A stretch of 64,000 nt of DNA from Bedellia somnulentella (GCA_963576735.1 OY755176.1:17283423-17347422); one strand, 5' to 3'. Shown: positions 43,198 through 55,179, counted from the stretch's first letter. Numbers and translations: made by a program. The notes: generated by a model not told the origin, from the letters alone.

Positions 43198-43271
43198 AAG
43201 TTATATTTGAAATCTTTCATATATTTTTTTAATTTTATTTTAGCCTAAATAATGGGTAATTTAAATCTTTT

Positions 43272-43382
43272 TGCTCATGGAAACCTCATGTGGGGATTAT
43301 TACTAATAAATAAAGAATAAATAAAGGAAAGAAAAATTATTCCGCCTGTGTCGAAATTTTTCTTTCCTTTATTTATTACTAA
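43272..43382. repeat. S3 palindromic fragment
   Basis: AATAAATAAAGGAAAGAAAAAT and ATTTTTCTTTCCTTTATTTAT are inverted around a piece of the tRNA-like T-arm (CCGCCTGTGTC). Only the S3 end is present, folded back on itself. Confidence 0.7.
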
Positions 43383-43881
43383 ATAATGGAGCTTTCATTC
43401 TGTTTCCAAGGTTCAAGGTTCAATATATAGTATAGATAGGTAGTTAGTTCTAGGCCAACATTGCGGTGGTCGGAATGGCAAAGTTTAGTTCTGCCTTACA
43501 GAGCAGTGTCTGTGACAAAGCCTTTGAAATCCTCCGATAGTTCCGCAACTAGACACAGCTTAAAAGTTTTTTGCTACATCGAAGCTTTGTAAAAAGGATT
43601 TTAATGCAAAATTAGTTAAATATTTTGAAATATTTTGTTTGTAAGCAAATAAATTTAGTTTATATTTTATGACTGAACATGAATAATTATCGAGTTTATC
43701 GTTTTTTGTTTATTTTGCATGATCTATGAAAACAAGGTTCGGGCACCACGAGATTACTTTATTAAAGCCAACGATACTAAAATAAGTGAACGGAGAAATA
43801 AAATAAAACACAGTTAAGTGAAAACCTTTTAAGAAGGTACCAATATTACGCGAACATTTTCTGTCATTAATTTGACAAGCC

Positions 43882-43950
43882 GACATATACTCACGGTATA
43901 ATCCCCAAAAGGAGTTTCCAAAAATTATGGAATTTACCATGCCTCAGCTT
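43882..43950 (-). repeat. S2 3' end fragment
   Basis: ACATATACTCACGGTATAATCC and GAATTTACCATGCCTCAGC. Degenerate. Confidence 0.5.
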
Positions 43951-43971
43951 TTTTCTTTATTTTTTGCTGAT

Positions 43972-44015
43972 ATAGTCTCTGCCTACCTCAAGGGGGACTA
44001 ATAGGTAACTATACG
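43972..44015 (+). repeat. L-family 3' end scrap
   Basis: TAGTCTCTGCCTACCTCAAGG followed by GGGGACTAATAGG. Confidence 0.45.
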
Positions 44016-44294
44016 TACGTATCGTATAAATATCTATCCCCAGAGCTCTCCTATCAAATAATTGACCACGGCCGTGTGTCTGTAACCTGCAAATTCATAA
44101 TTCAAGTAAAACGTGTTATTACTTACCCCAAGTTTTACCTAAAGTTAGAAAGGCTTACAGCTCTAGAATCCACAACTGTGTTTCTGGGTGGCGTTGGACT
44201 TTTATTTTAGTAATATTTATTGTGTTGAACTATAGGTAAATGCGCGTTTCAAAATGAAAAAGTAACATGATGCAAGTAGAGAATTAAAGCATAA

Positions 44295-44345
44295 CTAGTG
44301 GGTAACCCTGGCGCGACTACGTCGTGTCCAATAAAATGAGTTTAT
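44295..44345 (-). mobile_element. Helitron 3' end fragment
   Basis: The minus strand reads ACGACGTAGTCGCGCC...GTTACCCACTAG followed by T, the Helitron end pattern with a CGAC/GTCG hairpin. I could not find the matching 5' end to its right. Confidence 0.35.
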
Positions 44346-45107
44346 TATGAAATTTTCCGACCGATCACAGCGCAGCTCTTTTGAATTTGTAGCGATTTTT
44401 TCTGATTGGCTGGTTTGAAAAAAATCCGACCAATCACAGCGCACCTCTGATCGACTAAAGTTTGCGCGCGCTTATTGTCAAACTGAAGATAATACATTAT
44501 TATTATTTACTAGAATTAAGGCTTAGATATGGTAGAGATGAAATTGTTTTATTTACAGCAGTCAAAATAAAGGTATACTACAAAAAAGGCCGTCCCTTAC
44601 GTTTTACTCAATTCGTTGTAGGATTGTACCCACTCTATAGAAACGTATAGAGCGAGTACTTTAACTTACAGAAATAAGGTAAAACCACTGAGGCAATGAA
44701 ACAAAAACAGAACTAAGGTATAAAGGAAAACTAACGAAAAAAGGTTTTTTGTTTAGATAGTGTGACCCTCATCTCAAAGTCATTAAACTTGCTGCTATAC
44801 TTCAGAGTGGAAAGATAGTATATTTAATAAATTACGAATAAACTAAATAATGAATTTTACAATAATTATTTTCTCTTTACGGTGCTAAAATACTGTAACT
44901 AACCACTTTTGCTTACATTACATTCATAAATTTTGTGATACATGATTTTGCACATTTTGTAAACACATTTTTAAATAATAATTAATGTATGAAAAACACA
45001 GATGAGAAAGTTTGCAAACCCACGATCTTTTTAAACCTAAAGCCGAGATTTTCTGGTAAATAAGGAAACCTTTAATGTTTTAAGAGCAAAAAACTAGGGA
45101 TGCCTTT
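44346..45107. other. Mostly featureless; one internal duplication
   Basis: GACCGATCACAGCGCAGCTC (44361) and GACCAATCACAGCGCACCTC (~44428) are ~67-bp-spaced direct repeats with CCAAT/ATTGG motifs. The remainder is AT-rich. Confidence 0.4.
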
Positions 45108-45287
45108 ACTCAGCTTTTTACGGGTAGCAAACCATTTTCAAGCTTTTGAGCTAGAAACTCCTCAGCCACATTTGGAAGTTGATAGGGGATAGTATCGTTC
45201 CAACCGCAACGCCCAAAAACCACTTAAACAGCCCCATATCCTTAGTGGTCTCTTACGACACCCGTGGGTTGAAAGGGGTAGGGTGTA
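45108..45287 (-). repeat. S2 retroposon, old copy
   Basis: CTCAGCTTTTTACGGGTAGC, CTCAGCCACATTTGGAAGTTG, ACGACACCCGTGGGTTG. Confidence 0.65.
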
Positions 45288-45983
45288 TCATAAATAAAAT
45301 TTCTAAAATTTATAAAAAAGTAGAATAAGTAACTTCTAACTACATTGTATATATGCTAGAGAAAGCCCTGTTAAAATCGGTCTAGCCATTTCAGATATGA
45401 GCTGGATCAAACCGACGAATAGACAGACAACACATTTATAGATTGCCTAGGCATTGTTAAAAATACCGGATTACACATAATGCCTATATCATATACCCAC
45501 AGGCAACAGATGCATTTTATTTAGTTAAAAGCGGTTAGTATAAAAATACAGACATACAATAAATGTTTGAATTATATACATTTCATTCTACGAAGAAATA
45601 ACGGAAATGGGGATTACTGTTGTGAGTTATTTACGCGTAGAAAGGAAAAATTTGGGTCTCCCTCGTTTTTTTATACCTCGACATTAAAATATAATATCGT
45701 AAAAGCTAAGGAGGTTTTGTTTTACCGATGCGGGGTTTGCAAACATTGTGGTTTTAAATGTTTTCTTATCTTGTTAGGTATTGTTTTCATGTGTATTTAT
45801 TACATGAAAGTGGTACATTTACAAACTTTTAGACAAGAAAGATTAAAACTTTTAAAAAGTATTGTAATGATGTCTATCTGATAATTATTCTCTTACTCGG
45901 TGCACTTGTTATTCGCATGAACAAGTAAAATGCACATGCATACATCGATGGCATTGATGATTCATGATTGTTCGTACCACTTT
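45288..45983. other. Helitron-like scrap and unrecognised frame
   Basis: TTAAAATCGGTCTAGCC and GAATAGACAGACAAC (about 45371-45430) recall Helitron interiors. The 104-codon frame at 45567-45881 (Cys-rich YRCGVCKHCGFKCF, then a hydrophobic stretch) is unrecognised. Its length is unremarkable and there is no supporting context. Confidence 0.3.
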
Positions 45984-46136
45984 CATATTAATAAATTTAC
46001 TTGTGCCCTACAGTTTAGTTTATACTCGGGAGTCTTGTCTTTCACACTTCTACACTAGGACTTCAATGCAATATGCGGTTTAAATGAATTGACCTGAGCG
46101 AGTTAAGTAAATTTCAGTCTTCCTAAGCTTTAAGCG
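45984..46136 (+). repeat. Direct repeat, copy 1
   Basis: CTTGTCTTTCACACTTCTAC and GCGGTTTAAATGAATTGAC. Recurs ~1.1 kb away at 47096-47244 with about a dozen differences. Confidence 0.75.
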
Positions 46137-46416
46137 TCGCTCTAAATAAGAAACCATTAACTTTATCTTCAGTGGGAAAATAGTTTTTTTCGGCGATTAT
46201 TCTCAATGGTACTTTCAATCACGACTGCCTTAACGATACTTAACAATGTACACTTGATTACTGTGCCAAGACTTGTAGATGTAGGTATCGTCAAATAGAT
46301 AGGAAATATTTTTTATTATCAATGTCTTATGTAAAAAAATACTCATATAAATATAATCAAATAATTAAATATTTTAGTACTCACTTCTTCCCACAGATCT
46401 TGTAAGAGATGACTTA

Positions 46417-46554
46417 CGCCCGATTTCTGAATTGAGTATTCAAGCTGAGAACAATTTAAGTGTCGTTTTGTCTCATTCAGTTGTTAAGATTTCAATGCGA
46501 CAGAACGATATTTAAGTTGTTCTCAGTTGGAATACTCAATTCAGAAATCGGTCG
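46417..46554. mobile_element. MITE, 138 bp, TTA-flanked (PIF/Harbinger-like)
   Basis: Terminal inverted repeats of ~53 bp (CGCCCGATTTCTGAATTGAG against a right end GAATTGAGTATT in reverse) with about seven mismatches cover most of the element. TTA at 46414-46416 and 46555-46557 is a 3-bp duplication, the PIF/Harbinger preference. No coding. Confidence 0.65.
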
Positions 46555-46893
46555 TTAGGGTTTTGGGGCTCTATAAACTAAAATAATAATAAACAAATAA
46601 TAATGAGCTCCAAATGCAAATCCACTGAAAATCTTTAAAAAAAATAAAGAATAAATAGACAATCAAGAATTCATAAGATCTGTGCCAAATGTTTTTGAGC
46701 TGAGAATACATGGAGCTTTCAGACTGCTCGCACCTGTTGCGGAAAAAGCGATCGATTACAAAAGACGCTTAAGTTCAATGTTCAGTACACTTTATATTAA
46801 AAGCTTCTTTCTGCAGCATATTATATTTCATTTTATACTCATGAAACCATTTAAACACTTGTGGGGTCCTAGTTGGCCTCTTTCATTAGACAT

Positions 46894-47095
46894 TACATAC
46901 ATACATACATATACATATTCTCACGCCGTCAGTTCCCATTGGGGTAGGCAGAGACTATCGATCGCCACTTTGTACGATCCTGGCAAACCTCTCTGGCTTC
47001 GTTTACATCCATCAATCTTTTCATACATGCTCTTTTATTCTTCATACTGCGGACACCTGCCTTTTGAGCACATTTTCTATTTGATCCAAATGTGT
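46894..47095 (-). repeat. L-family LINE 3' end
   Basis: (CATA)n tail, ATTCTCACGCCGTCAG, CCCATTGGGG hairpin, coding region with one base lost (CCTGCCTTTTGAGC). Ends exactly where direct-repeat copy 2 starts. Confidence 0.85.
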
Positions 47096-47244
47096 CATAT
47101 TAAAAAATTTATTTGTGCCCTTCAGTTTAGTGTTTACTCGGGAGCCTTGTCTTTCACACTTCTACACTAGGACTTCAATGATGCGGTTTAAATGAATTGA
47201 CTTGAGTGACTTAAGTAAACTTCAGTCTTCTTAAGCTTTAAGCG
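47096..47244 (+). repeat. Direct repeat, copy 2
   Basis: Partner of 45984-46136. Slightly shorter (AATGATGCGG for AATGCAATATGCGG). Confidence 0.75.
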
Positions 47245-47339
47245 TTAACATTATAGGTGTTTAATTAATACACTGACTCAGTGTTTGTAGTCTAAAGTTT
47301 TATGCAATTGTTTTTCGTAAAGAAGGAAAATAATGACTA

Positions 47340-47486
47340 GTTGCCAGAACTTTAGAGCTAAAAACTGTTAGCCACATTTGGAAGTTGATAGGGGACAAGA
47401 TGGGAGAAATAAAGCCCAAAAGTAGTCGCCTCTTACGACATCCGGGATAGACAGGGGTGGTGACATTCTTAGCCAACACAACATGG
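47340..47486 (-). repeat. S2 retroposon with internal deletion, old
   Basis: CCACATTTGGAAGTTGATAGG, GCCTCTTACGACATCCGG, GACATTCTTAGCC. The GAGACCC region is missing. Confidence 0.6.
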
Positions 47487-48077
47487 TTAAAATGTTATAA
47501 CTACTTAAAGTGGGTATAAGACCACAAGGTACATAAATGCGGTAACAAGTGAAAAGCTAGAATGATGAGCTAAGTAAGTCAAAGTTAGCTTACACGTTAA
47601 ATAGTTACCGTACTCACCTTATGTGTAATACTCACTAGTGCACTCTCTCGTTTAACAGCTATTTCACTTACTCTTTAAAGTTAAACTCAATGAGAGTAAC
47701 AGAGACGAAAAAACGAGTATTGAGTTTGTAGTTTTCAAATGAGTTTTTAAACAATAGTATTTAAATAAGAGCCAAAATATTTCAAACTCTATGTGATGCG
47801 AGCGGAGCTTTTACGGTTTTGATGGAAATTGTTATTAGATTAAAGTGGCAAAGCAGAGCAAATTATTATTACGGTTGAAGGTGTCTCACAAGTTTAACTA
47901 ATGACTTAATGAAAATGGCAGTAAGTCGATTGGTATGATTATGGAAAGACAGACATACTGTCTAATGATAATTTTCCTTTGTTTAGCAAAGGACATTCCA
48001 ACTATAGTTTCAAATGAACTGAGGATTTATAGCTTTATATGCAGTAAAATTCATGTATAATTTATAATATAACTTTT
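47487..48077. other. No recognised feature
   Basis: AT-rich spacer. Confidence 0.4.
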
Positions 48078-48328
48078 TGCCGTGTAGTGCCGGCTTAAAA
48101 TATCGCTATTCCTTTCTACCCAAGGGTGTCGTAAGAGGCGACTAAGGGTAATTGGGGCTTTTTATTGGATTTTTGGGCGATGTGGTTGGAGACCCATCGC
48201 TAACAACCTTTATTTTACCATCTTTTCCCCACTCAACTTCCAAAAGTGGCTGAGGAGTTTATACTTCCTTAGCTCTGGTTACCCCTTCTAGGGAAATATA
48301 GCCGTGAGTATATGTTTGTATTTATGTA
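48078..48328 (+). repeat. S2 retroposon, full length
   Basis: GCCGTGTAGTGCCGGC to TATAGCCGTGAGTATATG with a short degenerate tail. Confidence 0.85.
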
Positions 48329-50399
48329 ATATCTTTTTCCATCTTGGTATCTTTTACAAATATAAAATGATTGGAATAGTTGATGGAATTGTCATCATAA
48401 CACAAACATTTATAAATACTTACCTATCTTATTTTATGTTGATCCTTCATTTGAGGTTTTACCAAAATGTTTCTTTGTAATATAGTTTGCTCTTATAAGG
48501 ATTAATGCAAGGATTTTAATTTCAACCGCTAGTTGGCACGTAGAAAGCTGCAGGTTTCAGTAATTTAGCACAAGATAATAAAGGCTCAATTTGAATGCAT
48601 TGCATTTGCCTGCCTGAAAGCCTGAAACGATCACTAAGGACCAATTTCCACTATTGGACCACAACTGAAATATTATGGTACTGTTAATATTTGAGATCTT
48701 GTTATTAAATGTTGTGTGACTAAAAATTAAATAAGTAATTGAAATTAAACTGTATAAAAAAAACAAAATAGAATAATAAAATTACTACGAAGAAATGTGC
48801 TTCGTAGCATGTTGACCGTAGCAGTTCATGTCAATCGTAGCATTGTGGGTGAAACTAACAAAATGTACGCAACATAATAGCAACATTCATCAATCCGAAT
48901 TGTAGCCGTGTTCTAATTATCCATAATACAGCCAAGTGGCATGCTTAATCCAGATATAATCGAAATATTTATATGTAAAAAAAAGCTCAACCATCACTTA
49001 ACACACTTAAGATCTCTTAGACAACATATATAATAGGTACTCATTATCTTACTTACACTAACAAATTAAGAACGTTAATTCTGGATTCAAAGTCATGCCC
49101 CTATATTCTGCGATGAGTTTATTACCACTGAAACTTACGTAGTTGTTTTGAAGTCCAATAATAAAGGATACAACTTCGTAAAATATTTACAACAGCAGCC
49201 ATGTTGTAAGTGAGATATCCCACCCTCATAGAATCATATCGATTTTGTCGAAATTTGGTCATGAATCGAGTCAGTAGAAACTTCTAGTAAACTTTACACG
49301 CAATTTGTTGCTAACTAGTTATTTCAGTCATCAAAAATTAATTTGACACGAAACGGCTGGTAACTTTATTAAGTATTTTGGGCTTGGTAAAGTGAAAACT
49401 ATGTTTTATTACTTAAGATTTAGGGCATCCCAGCGAAAATGGTTACATTTTGGTTGTTTTTAATTTCACAAAGCCTGTTTGGATAATGTATTTGATTTGA
49501 CTTGAGTTTTGTTTATGTTTACTTGTTTTTTTATTTGCCATTTCATGTTTAAAAAGCATACATTTTATCATAAAAACAATAAATTTTCTTTTGTCATTAC
49601 ATAAATATATACCAAATCATTTTTAAAATAAAAAAAAAATATAATAATAAATAGGCATGATGGTATCTTTAAGATAATTCCACAAAAACCTCGATTTCAT
49701 AAAAGAAGAATCACACTTTTAGACCCCATTAGGACTCAAATCCACTAAACTTTACCTACTTTATATTTTAGTATTTTCGACTATTGAAAAAAATTTTTTT
49801 AACGCCAGGCGTATGCTCAACACACTTTGACTAGTCCGGGGGAAAGAGGGGCGAATAAGGCGCGCGGGGTATTTCATGGAGAGATTAAGCCATTACTTGA
49901 CATTAGCGAACAAGAGATGCATCGCAACCATGTAGATTAGTATATACAGTATATGCAATCCTTTCGCTTTCATTTGGTGTCGAAATTACATATTCCAACC
50001 ATCGAATAGGGCATTATCGCCAGCATTAGGCACAGCTTAACAAAATATTTATTACCACGTTTGAGGTTGTAATTGTACTTCGTTCAAAAATACTACAAAA
50101 ATAACTTAGTCAATTCCTCAGTGAACAAACAATGTTCGATGTGACGTCACCAAATTTTGAGTTACCCTCCTCTATGTCACTAAACATGTTCCCGTGACAG
50201 GCCCTGACGACGGTAGAATGGAAATTTATTAAGACACATAAAATATTATACTTTGCAACATTATAAATGGATTTGGCTTTCAGCGCTTCAATATTAAAAA
50301 CGAATTTTTCATTATGTATACACAAATGAACCTTCAAGGACAATAATTTTTAAATACAGGATGGTTGTTGATGTGTGTCTAGTATAGACTGTAACGTTA
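48329..50399. other. No recognised feature
   Basis: About 2 kb of AT-rich DNA, the longest unannotated stretch of the window. A small GC-richer patch at 49830-49870 is unremarkable. No coding signal. Confidence 0.4.
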
Positions 50400-51230
50400 C
50401 TTCTCACTCCTGGGATGCTATAGCTTCCCAGAAGCCAGAAGTAACTAAGAGAAGAAAGAGAGAAAAAGGATAAGGAATAATAGAAGAGATATATATCACA
50501 ACATTTATTATAAATAAAAAGAAACAGTAAAACAATCCTAATAAAACCTATCAAAAACACTAAACCTATCAATATAATATAATATAAAAAACTCAGCTTT
50601 AGCGTCAGCTCCTGCTGCGATGGGTGGCGAATTTAACACGGAACCAAGCGCCTCCGGGCGCCTGCGTCAGGAAGGGTAGCTCGACGGGGTAAGGGTTGCG
50701 ACTCCAGCTTTCTGACTGCGTCAACCAGGGCAGCTCAAGAGTAAGGGGCTGCGACTCCGGGATGCTTGCGTCAACCAGGGCAGCTCAAGAATAAGGGGCT
50801 GCGACTCCGGGAAGCTTGCGTCAACCAGGGCAGCTCAAGAATAAGGGGCTGCGATCCCAGACGGGTATAAATTGATGATAAATAAAGTCAGTTCAGAATA
50901 TTGTTTCTGACATTTTTTTCAGTTTCTTCCATAATAATGATGATGCCCCCATCGCTCCAGGAGCTGAATCCAGCCTCACTGTTGAGCCACCCATCGCAGC
51001 AGGAGCTGGTTTTAAAAGCTGAGTGCTTTTATATTATAATTTTATTAAGTTAGGGGACTATTTTATTAGGAGTGTTTTTTAGTGTATTTTTTTTAATATT
51101 AAATATTGTTGTGATATATATATCTTTCATTTATTATCTAACCTTCCATTTTCTTTTTTTTTTTTTTCTTTTCCTTTAGTTATTTCTGGCTTCTGGGTAC
51201 AGCATCCCAGGAGTTAGAAATAACGTTACA
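50400..51230. mobile_element. Foldback-type element with long inverted repeats
   Basis: Outer ends TGTAACGTTA and TAACGTTACA are exact inverses. Inverted arms extend over 50400-50628 and 50986-51230 (inner ends GCGATGGGTGGC and GCCACCCATCGC), imperfect but clearly paired. AGAC repeats on both sides (50396-50399, 51231-51234). The interior holds a 50-bp tandem repeat. No transposase frame. Long arms plus internal tandem repeats are characteristic of Foldback-like elements; superfamily not assigned. Confidence 0.78.
50664..50867. repeat. 50-bp tandem repeat inside the foldback element
   Basis: GCGTCAACCAGGGCAGCTCA occurs at 50718, 50768 and 50818 (exact 50-bp spacing), preceded by a diverged unit at 50664. 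GC-rich compared with the arms. Confidence 0.9.
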
Positions 51231-52117
51231 AGACACATCGCTTAACAATCACTTAAAGCCCCTTAACAATAACCACACAAATAAATGGATTACACCTGTT
51301 CCTAGCCAACACTAAGCAACAACCATTCAATCAACTTTTTTTGCATCTCTATTAAAATATGAATCATTAAAAATTTTTTTTTTTTTAATATAAAAGATTC
51401 TTAAAATAATACTCAGGATTATTATTATTTGTTTAGTTTGTATAAATTTTATAGCTTTAATATTAATTATTTATGTCACCCAGTTTTTGTTCATCTACCG
51501 AAAATGATTCAAATTTTACTAAACTTACCATCAAAAGAGATAATTTTTAGTGATAAGACCTGTTGTGCTTTTTTGTAAAACCGTATTTATTTAAATTACG
51601 ATTACGATTGCAATAGTTAATTAGTTAATATATTAAGAGTTATTTAAAAAATATTGAAACATCTGCTATTTTTTATATTTGAATTATTTTTTGCACTTTC
51701 TTTCTCATAACCTAACCTCTATGTCTTAAGTCACTCTTCAATCCACATATCACCTGTACATTTATATCAGCAGTAATTCAGTAAGTATTATTTCAATGCT
51801 CAAGAAGAAACGTCAACAAGATAATTAAAGAGATTACTCAGAGAGGAAGCGGCGTAATTATCTGGAGTAATGTCTCGAGGGCTCTTGAATGATTGTCTAA
51901 TGAATATTATTTTCTCAGCGTAGGTCGAAAGTGTTTCGAGCAAAACGAGATATTACTTTTGTACTAATACGATTTTATTATTTAATTACTGTGCTGACCA
52001 GTGTAATATAGTTCAAAAATAGCAATATTGAATTTCAGTTTTAATATAGAGAATAATAGTTGATGGTATATAAAATATAATGGCTGATATATTTTCTAAT
52101 GTAATATTTTTAATGTT
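51231..52117. other. No recognised feature
   Basis: AT-rich spacer. Confidence 0.4.
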
Positions 52118-52403
52118 TTGCTGTGTAGTGTCGGTTTAGAATAGCACTACCCTATTTCTTCCGGTGGGTGTACGTAAAAGGCGACTTACGGTATTAGGGG
52201 CTTTTAAGGGATTTTTGGGCGATGCGGTTGGAGACCCATCACCAACAACCTTTATTTTACTATATCTTACCCACTCGACTTTCCAAAAGTGGTTGAGGAA
52301 TTTTTGATCTGGCTCTGGCTATCCCTTCTAGGGATTTATAGCCGTGAGTATAAAGGTTGGGTAGAAAGGGGTAGTGACATTCTAAACCGGCACTCCACGG
52401 CAT
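52118..52403. repeat. S2 retroposon followed by an inverted S2 head
   Basis: A full plus-strand S2 at 52118-52353 lacks a TATG tail and joins, within a few bases, a minus-strand S2 head at 52357-52403 (AAAGGGGTAGTGACATTCTA) of the other subfamily. Confidence 0.75.
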
Positions 52404-52611
52404 TACTTCCTATTAAAGTACACCAAATTAAAAGGAAATATAAAATTTTGACATAAATGGAAATCTAGTGTGTATTATTGCATTTAATAGTCAACAACTT
52501 ATGGCAGCTATGGGAAAAATATTTACTTTATACTTTATTCAGAGAATTTAGAAAAAGTTTAAAATATATCGGAATTTCTGAACAGAATTCCGGAATGCAA
52601 TATTCTATATT

Positions 52612-52866
52612 TACATACATACATTCATACATATTCTCACGCCGTTAGTTCCCATTGGGGTAGGCAGAGACTATCGATCGCCACCTTGTACGATCCTGGC
52701 AAACCTCTCTGGCTTCGTTTACATCCATCAATCTTTTCATACATGCTCTTTTATTCTTCATACTGCGGACACCTGCCTTTTTGAGCACATGTTCTATTTG
52801 ATCCAAATGTGTCCTCCGAGGTCGTCCTCTACTAACCTTACCTTCCACATTGGCTCTATATATCTC
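52612..52866 (-). repeat. L-family LINE 3' end
   Basis: (CATA)n tail, CCCATTGGGG hairpin. The 76-codon frame (52645-52875) is intact to SAYPNGN and includes RGRPRRTHLDQIEHVLKKAG. Confidence 0.88.
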
Positions 52867-53102
52867 ATATTTCATATTTAATACACAAAATAATGACTAT
52901 TGCTTAGGAAATAATATTTTACATTTTAGTATCATACACAGTTATGGAATAGAAGATAGAGATATTTGAAAGAAGTCAAGGTAGTCGGTGACGTATCACT
53001 TTTCCTTTTAAAATTGTAGTAAAGATGCTGATACAAATGAAATATTTATAACTAAAAGGGTTTTGGATAGCAGGAAGTTATCCAAAACTCATTATTATGG
53101 TT

Positions 53103-53371
53103 ATTTATCATGGTTGTTAACGGTGAGGGAAAACATCGTGAGGAAACCCACATGGCTGAGTTGTACTTATTCATGTGACAGTGTATTCGTACAAAACGGC
53201 GATAGGCCTGCCCCCTATCACGTGAGTACACTGTCCATGCAAAACGTGGGTACTCTGAACACCAGGTGACAAAGTCACGTGATGTTCAGAAGTATTAGTA
53301 CCTCTGCCAACCCCTTCGGGGATATTCGGCGTGAACGTTTATGTTTATGTTATGTTATGTATGTTATGAAG
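53103..53371 (+). repeat. S1 SINE, 5'-truncated
   Basis: From TTATCATGGTTGTTAACGG through CCCCTTCGGGG to (TTATG)n. Near consensus, so young. Confidence 0.88.
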
Positions 53372-54057
53372 TTATAAAAAACTTCTTGCAAAAAAAAAGG
53401 TAAAATCATGCCTTCAATAAAATTAAAGAAACTCTGTTTCACTAAAATGGTAGCACGAAAATAACATTTTCGTTGAGCCAGCACAGAAAATTAGATCTGC
53501 AATGGAGCCTCTGATTTGAATTACCCTATACACGGATGTGATACGATGCATATAAATTGATGCAACCCAACGTATAACTCAATTTCGCGATCCAAATTGG
53601 TGTAACACAGCGTGTAACACAATTACGCTGCACACATTGTAACAATGTCACATCGCAAACAAAACACTTTATTGCATACCGAACACCAATGCTGCTCGGT
53701 TGGTTCGATATATTATATGTGCTGTATATTTAAGTGAAAATTTTTATTTGAATTGTAATTTTAGTATTGTATATTTAGTATCGATAATGTTAAATAAATG
53801 TTAAAGCAACCAAAATATATAAAATACGTACACATTTATTATGTAAATGGTTTTTTTTCCGATTTCTGCTTAGCCAAGTATGACATGTATGTTCTTATGA
53901 AGAGCCCTTCATAACTCATTGGCAATGCCACTGATCTGTAATATAGAAAACGTATTTCAAATGCTTCGTCGGGTCGTCAAGGATGCATTTTTTTTAAGCT
54001 CATATAGCATAACAACGTTAATACAACATGAGTTAGCCCACATGACAGAGTGTAAAA
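53372..54057. other. No recognised feature
   Basis: AT-rich spacer. Confidence 0.4.
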
Positions 54058-54070
54058 TATTGTTACGCCA

Positions 54071-54430
54071 ATAAATAAAGGAAAAAAAAATCGACACAGG
54101 CGGGAATCGAATCCTCTCTCAACATTTTTTCTCAACATTTGCATTCTATCTGAAAAGGTAGACTAGACAAGTGGCCTTCCGAATTTGTAAAAAAAATCGG
54201 AGGTAGGGAACGCAAAACACTACTTAAAAGTGTAAAAGAAACAAAGGATAGAAGAATTTCGCACGGGTAGCCAATTGACACGGTAGCTCAATTGGCAGAG
54301 CGACGGGGGCGTATACCCGAGGTCGCGGGTTCTATTCCCGCCTGTGTCAATTTTTTTCTTTTCTTTGTTTATTCTTTATTTATTAGTAATAATCCCCACA
54401 TGAGGTTTTCATGAACAAAAACATTCAAAT
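54071..54430 (+). repeat. S3 tRNA-like retroposon with inverted 5' segment and 13-bp target duplication
   Basis: tRNA-like core at about 54277-54349 (GACACGG...CTGTGTC, GCTCAATTGGCAGAGC). The first ~45 bp (ATAAATAAAGG...GGGAATCGAATCC) are the reverse complement of the T-arm plus tail region. Flanked by TATTGTTACGCCA (54058-54070, 54431-54443). Confidence 0.88.
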
Positions 54431-54458
54431 TATTGTTACGCCAGTTTTGTAGTAACAA

Positions 54459-54605
54459 TAGGCCTGCGCTTTATCTCGTAGATGCACTGTACAAGCGAAA
54501 TGTGGGTACACTGATAAATATCTGGTGAGATATACCTGGGGTCCAAAATATCACATTATGTTTAGAAGTATTTGTACCTCTGCCCATTGATTTTCATTGT
54601 GCTTG
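54459..54605 (+). repeat. S1 SINE, old fragment
   Basis: ATAGGCCTGCGCTTTATCTCG, ATGTGGGTACACTGATAAA, GTACCTCTGCCCA. Heavily diverged. Confidence 0.55.
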
Positions 54606-54867
54606 TAAGTTCATAAATATGCGAAAACCATTGTTCTGATCTACTTCTAGTGTATACACGTATTAAAAATTGCAGAAAGTCCAAAATATTGAAGATTTCT
54701 AACTCTTATATCAAAGTAAAACATGACATAAATAACGATATAAAAGATGATTCTGAGAGCAAAAAGTTTCTTAACCCAAAGCTTACATGACAAAGCTTTA
54801 CTACGTGTTTAGTAGACATTTTCACATTAAGTTTTTACCATTTCTTAGTATCAAAATTTTAAGTGTG

Positions 54868-55010
54868 CTTACTTACTTATACTGATGCCCGTTGATCCCA
54901 TTGGAGTAGACAGAGACTATCGATCGCCACTTTGTACGATCCCGACAGATCTCTCTAACTTCTGTCACATTCGTCTTTTTCTCATACATTCTCTTCTATT
55001 CTTGTGCGCA
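54868..55010 (-). repeat. L-family LINE 3' end, old
   Basis: TTATACTGATGCCCGTTGATCC, GATCGATCGCCACTTTG-like region, CTTCTGTCACATTCG. It abuts Helitron D. Confidence 0.7.
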
Positions 55011-55142
55011 TCAATCTTCTATCTATACTATAATAAGACTGTAACGAGGTTAAAACTGTACATTGAAGAAAAAAAAAATAAAAACCGGTAGAATATGTTT
55101 TATTTTCGATACTGAAGCCAAATTTGCTATTTTTGAAAAAAA

Positions 55143-55177
<35 letters not shown>

Positions 55178-55179
55178 AT
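55143..55179. repeat. (TGTC)n microsatellite
   Basis: About nine tandem TGTC units inside Helitron D. Confidence 0.9.

Noticed and set aside
44361..44450. CCAAT-containing duplicated motif as a host promoter
   Set aside because: Short, next to a possible Helitron end, with no initiator or transcript-like sequence nearby.
45567..45881. 104-codon ORF with Cys cluster and hydrophobic stretch
   Set aside because: Length is compatible with chance in 64 kb; no recognised family, splice context or repetition supports it.
46682..47170. 162-codon plus-strand ORF
   Set aside because: Its second half is antisense to an L copy; the first half has no recognisable domain.
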